Shown one piece after another: positions 55,261 to 64,000 of a stretch of DNA of 64,000 nucleotides; positions within the stretch are counted from its first letter, which is position 1; every line of letters starts with the position of its first letter. The stretch is from Heterotrichella gracilis (lineage: Eukaryota > Sar > Xanthophyceae > Tribonematales > Xanthonemataceae). A model generated the notes under the pieces. It saw only the letters and a list, made by a program, of their open reading frames with translations. It was not told the origin of the DNA and searched no databases. The stretch covers positions 279,168 through 343,167 of the forward strand of contig JAULBX010009991.1 in the NCBI GenBank assembly GCA_032358255.1. The letters are read 5' to 3'. Made by a program: the position numbers and the translations under genes.

Positions 55261-58200
55261 ATGGGCAGGGATAAAGATGAGCGGCCTGTCTTCACGGACA
55301 GCCGCTTCACAGCTGTGCACCATGACCCGCGGTTTCAGCGCTTCCCAAAAGCCAAGCAGCGCGTGGAAATTGATGACCGCTTTGCTGGTACGACTGCCGG
55401 CTAGTCAGCGAGCAGGGTAGACGACCTATCTGTCCCAATACCGCGTCTTCGTTAGCAAAAACCTTCGTGCAAGCTGCAATTTGTACAGCACGCTTGCAAG
55501 TTAGACAAGTTTGCGTGTAATATTGCATATGCATGCATGCATTGTGTAGGCAGGCATTTGCAGGGGTGGTTCCCACTTGGCACTAGCTAGTATGGGCGGA
55601 CCTCCTTACCTGACGACCTTCCTTAGTGCACATATGAAGAGGTAGAAAACATGCGCTAGCTTTTTAAAGCTTATGAAATATCTTCCTATTATGTGCGACT
55701 GACTTGCTGCTTGGCGTTCCAGCAATGTTTGCTGATTCCAGTTTTCAAAGCCAGTCTACCGTGGACAAGCGAGGCCGCAAGGTACGTAAATTTGCTCCAA
55801 GTTGCATATTTTTGGGGTCATTTCTTACCCTTAACCCGGATAAGTTAACCGCAGTCAACCATCCTCTTGCCGCCTGCAGGTCAAGTCAGAGCGCAAGAGT
55901 GAGGACCTCAGGAAGTACTACCGTCTGCGCGATGAGGTACGTGCAACTTTCAGCATTATGAGCAGAGCACCCAAACGCCACAACCTCTTGTGAACACAGC
56001 GTTTTTGCTTTCAGGACACAGAAGCTGTGCCAGTGGGGGAGCTCACCACCGAGGCAGGCGCTGTAGCGCAGGAGCAGAAAGGAAAGGAAAAAACACCCAA
56101 ACAGGTGGAGCAATGCACTGTGCATCCTGAGAGCTGCAACGTGCTTTGTCAAATGCACGGCATGAATGCATTTGCAGCAATGGGAGCTCATGCCCTCTGT
56201 GTGTCCCGCACCAGGAAATCACCCAGCGCCAGCAAAACACAGAAGTGACAGCCAGCTCAGACGACGAGGACAGTGAGGTGGACGAGTATGAGCAACGCTG
56301 GGCGCGCATCAGGTAGGCAGTCTATGGGTGCATGGGCCAGCCCATTACCCGTGCGGTCCCTGGAAAAACCAACAAAACACGATGGTTGCCGTTGTGGGAG
56401 CCAAGGTGATCCGTGCTGCAATTGTGCAGGGGGCTGGGTGCAGCTGACACTAGCAGTGACGACGATGAAGAGGGTGGCTCCTCAGAGCCAGACTCTCCAA
56501 GTGGGTCCATCGAGGATGAGCCCAGGAACCTATCCGAGTGGGGCGTTGGTGCCATGGCTGCAAATCCCGATGAACAGGTGCCTGAGGCACAGCCGTCGAG
56601 CAGGTGCGTAGGCAATGCAAGTGTCACAGATTGCAGCAGTGGATGTAGAATCGCCAGGGCATGCCCTTGCGTCGGGGCGGCAGCGGGTAGCTGGGTACCC
56701 ATTCTACGTGATCTGACCTGGCCTCAAGTAAGACTCCATGTATTTAAATCTGTTCTCAGAGGCGGCAACTTAAACTTGAAATGGTCCAGAGCTAAGCAGG
56801 TGTGCATGACGAGACCAGTTTTAATGTTTCATTTCTCACTATTACCAGGGTTTAGAAACCTGTAAAATTCAAGCACGGCAAAGGTTTTACCTTGCTTCAG
56901 GTTCAAAGGGGTTTGGGGTGAAGGTGGGGGTGGGGGTGGGGGTGGGTTGATCGTTAGTTGGTTGATACCTTCAATTTGGCCGTCGATGAATTGTGTTCTC
57001 GTAAGAAAAATGGAAATATATGTATTTAATAAACACCATTCATTTATAGAATATTACTTGGGGTAGCGGACTGTCCTCAAAGGATTATGCCCTTCTCTTG
57101 CTACATACTCTTCCTAAACGCACGGGCCGTTTCAGGGGCAGACTATGGAATGTGTATATTTAACATTTATCTTTTAAATTATTATTGTTCTGTTTCAAAC
57201 ATCCACATGCTATACAATGACCTCGTAGGCCCTCGCGCCCACCTAGGAAGGCCTGTCTTGTCGTACATGGGCTAGCAGCCTTGCAGCAACCTTTTGGCCC
57301 TTTTGTGACCATGCTTGGCACTGCCCAGCGATGCAGGCATTAACTACCTAAGGGAACGGTGGAGTCACAGGGAAACTCGGAATTAATAAAACCTTGCTCT
57401 AATAATATTAGCAGTAATATTTATTGGCTGTTTGCTGGCATTAGATACACAGGCTTGGTAGTTTAGTGACCCGATACAGTATCTGGTTGTCAGCTAATTG
57501 TGTATTTTTGCTGCCACCCGTGCACATGCCTTGATGCGTATGGCAGAAAAAGCTGGTTTTATACAAACACCGCGTTGCATGAGAGTAATGTACGCTGATC
57601 GATTTTTTTTCTTTATTTTTTTGAAGGTTGGCTGCTGTTGACCTGGACTGGGAGCGCATGAGAGCTGTCGACATACTCGCTGTTCTGCGGGGGTTTCTAC
57701 CACCCACAAGCACAATCAAGCGTGTGACTGTCTATCCTTCAGATTACGGTTTGCAGAGGATGGCTGAAGAGGCAACCCTGGGCCCTCAGGTGTGTGGCTG
57801 CCCAATTTAATGCTTTGCGGGTGGCACATGCAATTTGTGGCATAATGCATCTGCTGCACACCGATGATCGGCTGCATTGCCGCCATGCTGGCCGTATGCT
57901 TGGCGTTCTGACACGGCGCATGGTCAAATTGGATCCCCATGGACCTTGATGAATACTGATGCGTGTTCCAAAATGCGTCACAGGGTATATACAAATCGGA
58001 TGCATCGGTGACCGCTGTTGAAGCTGAGTCTGATACAGAGGGCAAGGAGTCTGATGATGGTGCAGAGGTGGACCAGAGCAAGTTGCGATTGTATGAGCGC
58101 TGCAAGCTGCGTTACTACTATGCTATCATCGAGTGCGACGCTGTTGTAACAGCCAGTGCATTGTACGATGATTGTGATGGTGAGGGACTTTGCTGCCATG

Positions 58201-61200
58201 TTGTGCCCGCGGGTGAAGTCAGGCAATGCTGGCTGATGATGTGCACCAATTCATATTTATTGAGTCTCTCGTCACAGTGATGACGCAATGATGTTTGAAA
58301 CATTTACACTGCTTCAGGAATGGAATTTGAGCGTTCATCTTGCAAGTTGGACTTGCGGTTTGTGCCTGATGAACAGGTAGGCCTGATGGTGGGGAGCAAA
58401 CTTCTGCATGCTGACCTGCAGTGCACTGGTAATGCATCTGGCAGCTTACCAATGCGGTGTTTGCTGCATGGAATCACTATCACATCCCTAATTGTGTGCC
58501 GCAACCTGCATCAGTGCCAGAGGTCAGCATTATGCCCTAGGTGGCGGTCACTGGGGCTTATAGAACATCCAAATGGTGCAGAGCTTTGAGGGTCGCATCG
58601 TGCGGGACAGTGCCACTCATCTACCCGCTGACTACGCACCGCCATTGTTCGTGACTGCGGCATTACAGCACACCAACGTCAAGCTGTCTTGGGATGCCGA
58701 TGATAGCAACCGAAAGAAAGCATTGACGGTGAAAAAGATGAAAGCAGACGAGTTGAAAGATGATGATTTTGTGGTAGGTCAAGTCCACCAACCAGAACAG
58801 CCTCCTCCATTTCACCATGAGACAGCCAGCACTGATGGGAGCAATGCTTGTGCCTGTCGGTTCACTCCTCGTATTGGCAATATATGCAGGCCTACCTTGC
58901 TTCTGATGGTGAAGATGCTAAGGAAGAGGAGCAGGTAGTTGAAGACGCTGACACGCTGCGTGATCGCTACCGCAAGCTGCTGCTTGAAAACAGCCGTGCG
59001 GCTGATGGACGCAAGGGCAGCAAGGCATGGGGCACAGTGGCGACAGATGAAGAGGTACTTTACAGCTGCCATAAAGCGCTGTCCTTGTTCAATGATGAAA
59101 TAGAGTGACGCACATAATGTTGTTTGTACCATTTACGCTTCAACCCATTATCCCATTTCCATTCTCTGGCTGGGTTGGAGCATGTCCACCGTGCGGCAAT
59201 GTGCACTTCCCATAGCCTGAAGTGCAATCATGGCAGTTGGGGTGCCTACTTGGTCAGGTACATGCGTTCCAGCCAGATTAGCAGCCAGCCCTGCATTCTT
59301 TGCGCGAGCCTCCCTGTCCTGGCACCGATGTTACCATCTCTGCACCGGGGCATCAAAGCAGCTAAATTGCATGACGCGAAGTTAGCGCATGCGTATTTGG
59401 GCGTTCCTGGAGCCGCCCAGTCTACCCCATTTGTGAATAGTGAGATTGCTGCCCAAAGAGCTGTGTTCGTGTACTACTTCAAGCACCTGCCCATCTACAG
59501 CATTGTTGTTCCCTATCAGGTTTAGCAACACGACTGTAGCCCACGCTTCCTAGCAGAGCTTTTGTTATAATGTACATAATATATCAATCTAAATCAATCT
59601 AAATGTAAATGTAACCACACAGCGCATCAGCTACAGCAGAGGGTGATGTTGTACATCAATTGCCAAGGCACCACACGGCGGTCAGGAATAGAAGCACTTG
59701 TCCCCCCAAACCGCAAGTGAATGAACCGCAGCCAAGGCACTGCCTTTTTGACACATTGGGGATTTATAAGCGGTTGGAAACATCCTGAAACCCTCGCACA
59801 AGGCATGTCGTGTCAAAAGTTGCAACCTCCTTCCTATACACTAGGTTGGGGATCAGCAGCCCTTAGATCGGATGTGTATCTGTTCCAAGTTTGTCCCTTG
59901 ACTGTGGTGCCACAGGCCAGTGAGAGCCAAAGCGACGAAGAGCAGGACGTTGGAGGCGTCCCAAGGGTTAAAAATGATCAAGGAATGGAGATGGAGGTAA
60001 CTTTCACACCTGGGCTAGAAAATCTTGGCCAGCGGATACTGCAGAAAAAGCATGAAAAGGAGTCAAAGAGAGGGGAGACGGTCTGGGAGGCATACCTCAG
60101 GCGAAGAAGGTACGCTCAAACTGGAGTGGCACTTCCACCTGTTAACAGTGGCAGCAAAAATGTATTATTGCAGAAAAACTAATTGCAGTAGCATCCAGAT
60201 TCACATTGACACTATGGGGGGAAGGGTGGGTAGGGATGCGGAAAGCAAGGAAGCCGTCTAGGCAATAAGAAAATAAGACCGTTAACAGGTAATGAGTTTT
60301 GTGGCAAAACAGGCGCGTAAGTCTACGCACAAAATGCCGGGTTGTTAGTGCAGTGGTACTGACAGCTGGGCGATTTATATTAGAGGTTTCTCAAAATAAT
60401 TGTTTTTAAAAATAATCGGCTCTGTGTGGGGTTTCAAGGTTGGCACACAAACCCATTCCTTTTTGCCTGAGTAAGTGTGGGCAACAAAGGGTAAGTAACA
60501 AACTCAGGGACATTATGCTAAGCTGGTTGGGACATTTAGGACTTTTACTGGACGATCGGGTTCCTAAATGTATGGTGTTTGGTAGGGTATTAGGGGCAAC
60601 GGGGGTAGGTGAGCCAAGGGCCACGTGGGCTGACCTACTCCAGCAGGACCTCCAGTCGCTGGGTGGTTCAAACAGTGCCAGGAAAGAGCTGTGTGGCGCC
60701 GCTTCTGCAAGACTAACTGCTTATCTGGCTGTATTGCTGGAATGCATGTAACTAACTAACAGGTACTGAGTTGGTGCTGTGGCATACAGGGAGAAGCAGG
60801 TGCTGGCAAAGGCACAAGGCCGAGCACATGCTGACAGCTCAGGAGACGACAGTGATGATGAGCCAGACAATGAAGAACATGCTGGAAAGAGCGATCTCTT
60901 TTTTCAACAAGAGGATAACCCGTTTGACGACCCTTTCTTTCAGGTGGGCATTTGTGGGCAGGTCAAATAGGAGTTTGTATGATCAGCAACGTTCTGAGGC
61001 TGTGACCTAATAGTCACAGCGTGTCATATCGTGTTTGGTCGATATGTATGTCAGATCTGCAGGCACCCTCGCACAGCTTGCACTCAGCTCTGTCTCTGAA
61101 GGCTAAAGTTTGCAGATTGAAGAGTTTCCAGAACACAGAAGCTTCCCAACTTGGGTGCCCTCACATAACATGGCGTGTACATGCTGGGATGCGTGTGTCA

Positions 61201-63059
61201 TTTTCATGACATACCGTCATGCAATGCCACTATAGCGTAATCTCCAAATAAGAAAAACCATTTTCATTCAGAGATCTCTAGTGAAACATTTCTTTTTATT
61301 AATTTGTCAAATGGACTCCCGTTTATTTTTTAGTCCTCAACAAAGGTTGTTGCTTTGTAGGATGGTGGCGAGAAGCAAATCATCGATGCTGGGTTGATGG
61401 GCAAGCAGTCCAAACCTGAGAAGATCGGTACAAGCAAGCATAAGAACCAGTCAAAGCTTGAGCACCTAAATAGAAGTACTATCAAAGGGGGCACCACGCA
61501 ACTTGTCGATGGCAGTGCAAAGCAAGCAGAGCTTGAGCTTCTCTTGCTTGATGATACCAAATTGCAGGTGAGTTATGGTGCATCACGCACATCATCCGGT
61601 TGGTGCCTTGATGAGATGTGCAAATTGCGTGACTAGGAGCGCGGGCATTGTTGCAGTAATGATTATGGTGGTTTAACCAGGTTAATCACAGTTTGCTATA
61701 ATCATGCAGGATTTCAGTAGAATGGAGACAGCCAGTGCTGAGCATCCACAGTCAGGATTGCATTTCAAAAACATTTCTAAAAAGCAACGAATGAAAATGA
61801 AGAAGCAGCTCAAGAAGAAGGAAAGGGAGTACGGCAGTGATGACGACGATTTGAACGGCAACAAAGGTAAGCAAGCACGTGCAAAGGCAATATAATGGAT
61901 ACTGCGTTGTTGCATTTGACCAGGTTGGCATGCAAGCAAGTTTGCTGCAATTTTATGTCGAGGAGCAAGCAAAAGTGGGTTTCCTGTTGCTGATGTGTGC
62001 AACCAGCTTAGAGTTGATCTGTAAACTGACAGTTGATATGGGTGACTTGCAGGCTCGTTTGTTGTTGATGCAAAGGACCCACGCTTTGAAGGGCTCTATA
62101 CATCACACCTGTTTGCCCTTGATCCGACTGATCCACGATTCAAGCAGAGTCTGGGTGCTCAGCAGATCATCCAGGAAGCTGTGCGGCGACAGCAGGCGGC
62201 AGGGTCTCATGAGCAGAAGCCTGCCAGTGCACCTCGCGAGAGTGACAAGGGTAAGTTGACATGCAGTATGTAACCATCGTGTGAGCTACTTTATGACGCT
62301 GAATATCCAACTGAATCTGAGATCATTAGGAATGTTATGCTGCTCGCTTACAACGTTACAGCTTTGCAGTTTGGCAGCTCTTAAGGGATAAAAACAATTA
62401 TGTAGCCGTCTAGGTGATCTGGCCCTGGCACTCTTGAGTCGAGTATCTGTTTTTGCTTATTTTGGAATCATACATTTTAACTAGTTAGTGACAGTGCATT
62501 GTCAAATAAAGATTGAATAAAATCTTGTAGTAGTCTAGCGGTACTGCCAGAATGGTAGCCAGCCCTACATACCTAGCGCAAAGCAATCCTGTCCCAGCAA
62601 TGCTGATACCATCTCTGCACCGGTAGTTTTCAACGCAGCCAGGCCACACAATGCAAGGTGTGCCATGGGCGTCCATGTGCCTCTGGACATTATATGTGGG
62701 TTTAGGCACATCAAAGTTATTGATAACAAACACATGCGTTTCATCAAAGGCTACAACTTATCGTTGGGGGAAAACGATTGGTGCACACAAGGGAACGTTG
62801 AGAGTGACCAAGCTGGCACGACAACTTTTGAAGAATGTGTTGTGCATTCCCAGTATGGGAATGCCTTGCCTGTAGCTGTGTTGTAGTTGGGCTTGGGCTG
62901 CTGAGAACGTAAGTTGACCACTTTTCTGCAGGCGGCACCCGTGATATTGAGCTGCAAACAATGGTGGCTGCGTTGAAAAGGAAGAGCAGGCAGCAGCAGC
63001 CACAGAAGGCAACAGGCTCACATGGCAGCAAAAAGGCTAAAAGACATATGGTGGAATGA
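55261..63059 (+). CDS. ESF1: ESF1 pre-rRNA processing protein, about 14 exons
   Basis: Nucleolar protein needed for 18S rRNA processing in the small-subunit processome. The start at 55261 (MGRDKDERPVFTDSRFTAVH) continues DPRFQRFPKAKQRVEIDDRF, the N-terminal ESF1 signature; exon 2 has STVDKRGRKVKSE and EDLRKYYRL. Acidic exons (about 56214-56600) follow. The core is RLAAVDLDWERMRAVDILAV (about 57630), KRVTVYPSDYGLQRMAEEA, YERCKLRYYYAIIECDAVVT (about 58090), LYDDCDG, CKLDLRFVPDEQ and a block with FEGRIVRDSATHLP and VKLSWDADDSNRKKALT. Then QAYLASDGEDAKEEEQ (about 58890), MEMEVTFTPGLENLGQRIL (about 59985), NPFDDPFFQ (about 60920), DPRFEGLYTSHLFALDPTDP (about 62075) and a basic end KKAKRHMVE. Order and motifs match the family along its length. 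Introns are large in this gene and hold a LINE relic, a G-rich tract and two unexplained open frames. Confidence 0.93.
56907..56947 (+). repeat. G-rich tract, G-quadruplex-like, in ESF1 intron
   Basis: Repeated GGGGTG units with four runs of five G in a row and further GGG runs at the edges, on the transcribed-sense strand of the ESF1 intron (between about 56600 and 57626). It meets the usual rule for a potential quadruplex; formation was not tested. Confidence 0.8.
60440..60755 (+). mobile_element. LINE-like non-LTR retrotransposon 3' fragment (copy A) in ESF1 intron
   Basis: An open frame of 103 codons reads SNKLRDIMLSWLGHLGLLLDD-type residues, then DRVPKCMVFGRVLG, then a Pro/Arg/Trp motif (GEPRATWADLLQQDLQSLG) and a terminal ATASARLTAYLAVLLECM-like stretch. 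This matches the C-terminal end of LINE reverse-transcriptase proteins (RWLGHVxRMxDDRxPK...GxPRxRWxDxVxxDL). It is followed by GTAACTAACTAAC, like a LINE 3' tail repeat. It lies sense in the ESF1 intron 60110-60789. Truncated, no reverse-transcriptase domain. Confidence 0.75.
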
Positions 63060-63400
63060 TCATGCAAGAGCGAATGCATCAAACCGATGGAGCAGCAATG
63101 GATTAATAAGTCTACAGTTGTGCTTCAGAGCTTAAAAGGCATGCATCTGCCGTATCCACGCCCCCAGGACCCATCTGCTCGTTGCCTTTTCAGCGCTTGA
63201 AGGGGCCACATATCGAATCGTGGTGTGCTTTTTTTTTACTTTTTGGCAGTGCTAATGATGATCTTTCTTTTGGCCATGGGTTCCTGTGTTGTTCAAAACA
63301 ATTTTTCACCACAAAAAGAAACACAAAAGAGAACTGTGACAGACACTGCCATCTGCAGTTTATTATTAGCCGCGAATATGATGTTATGGATATGGAGTTC
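63060..63400. other. ESF1 3' region
   Basis: Follows the ESF1 stop and probably contains its 3' untranslated region. A T-rich patch lies near 63230. No gene is seen. Confidence 0.5.
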
Positions 63401-63429
63401 CTCTTCTCCACGCTATTGGAGATAAATGC

Positions 63430-64000
63430 TGAGCTGCTAACCTGCCTTGCCATCATGGTCCATCGGGGCAGAAATTCCACCTCCGGTGCCACCAGTGAAT
63501 GTCAACCAGTGGTTCAACAACCGATTTTGGAAGGTGGCCACCCACCTGCCCCCGGACTGGCAGCGCGCCCTCTAGGGCCACACAGGGGCCGCACCCATGC
63601 CGCATGCGAGCACAGAGCATGCGCCTCCCTGCCAGGCCCTCCCCGCATGCCCCTGGTCTGGAAGGCCACCACGGCTTTCAAATCCCTCGCCTTCCACGAC
63701 TTTCAAATCCCTCGCCTTCCATGCCCCTGGTCTGGAAGGCCACCAGGGCTTTCAAATCCCTCGTCTTCCATCGCACCACTTCACCGCCCGCCCCTACCCC
63801 GCCCCAGATGCTGCTTGAGAAATTGTTTTACAACCGCAGAATCTTGGACGCCGCTGGCAAACCCCTGGGAGGAGCTGAGTGGAAGCCGCTGGCACAGGCT
63901 GGAGTCACCACAGTGCTTCATCTGACCCAGGCCCGCACCAACACCATCACCATCGCACCCCAAGCACGCGCGCTGTGCGCAACCATTCAACTGCCGCCTG
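63430..64000 (+). mobile_element. LINE-like retrotransposon C-terminal region, broken and running off the edge
   Basis: At 63470-63570 one frame reads VNVNQWFNNRFWKVATHLPP-type residues, then a stop. At 63809-64000 another frame reads MLLEKLFYNRRILDAAGKPL, continuing GAEWKPLAQAGVTTVLHL, open to the window edge. This resembles the YNRxIxxxGKPxxWxxWxxxGIxxVxDL segment downstream of reverse transcriptase in L1-type elements. Between the two parts lies a minisatellite. It is most likely a mobile-element relic or a frame-disrupted copy; I write no restored version. Confidence 0.5.
63647..63769 (+). repeat. Minisatellite of 49-base units inside the LINE-like region
   Basis: Two 49-base units (63647-63695 and 63721-63769), each starting ATGCCCCTGGTCTGGAAGGC, with a partial 25-base unit between them. 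They differ at two positions or so. They interrupt the retrotransposon frame. Confidence 0.85.

Overview
This 64 kb window is nuclear DNA from a eukaryote of the green lineage, most likely a chlorophyte alga. Its genes are split by many spliceosomal introns (GT-AG, donors often GTGGGT or GTGCGG). The gene set includes plant-type proteins: a fused glycosyltransferase-like/GHMP L-arabinokinase, an SnRK2 kinase, a plastid-type KsgA methyltransferase with a leader, a nuclear gene for the Ycf66 family, and a mitochondrial-type type II peroxiredoxin. TTTAGGG-like telomere words occur inside introns. The species cannot be named from sequence alone.

Layout, left to right (strand): SurE-like phosphatase (-), L-arabinokinase (-), DDX42-type DEAD-box helicase (+), Ycf66 (-), KsgA/PFC1-like rRNA dimethyladenosine transferase (+), DHX16/Prp2-type DEAH helicase (-), mitochondrial ribosomal protein mS33 (+), an unrecognised plastid membrane protein (-), SnRK2 kinase (+), a large uncharacterised helical-repeat protein (-), PrxIIF-like peroxiredoxin (+), importin-11 (-), CCT3 chaperonin subunit (-), ESF1 rRNA-processing factor (+), and a fragment of a LINE-like non-LTR retrotransposon running off the right edge. 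A two-exon hypothetical gene at 38.4-38.9 kb is weak.

The strands alternate almost strictly, which creates six head-to-head pairs with promoter intervals of about 0.4-0.7 kb. By function the window is dominated by RNA work: two spliceosomal helicases, three ribosome-biogenesis or ribosomal proteins (plastid rRNA methylation, mitoribosome, nucleolar rRNA processing), plus folding and nuclear import. No operon, island or defence-type system is visible.

Non-gene structure of most interest: a nearly perfect 51-bp inverted repeat in a DDX42 intron, an AT-rich MITE-like block in an L-arabinokinase intron, two related LINE-tail relics in introns of different genes, interstitial telomere-like repeats, an 18-bp perfect hairpin downstream of CCT3, and recurring (ATGC)n palindromes near gene starts. 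The most notable protein-level oddity is a peroxiredoxin whose catalytic PxxxTxxC motif is broken although the cysteine remains.
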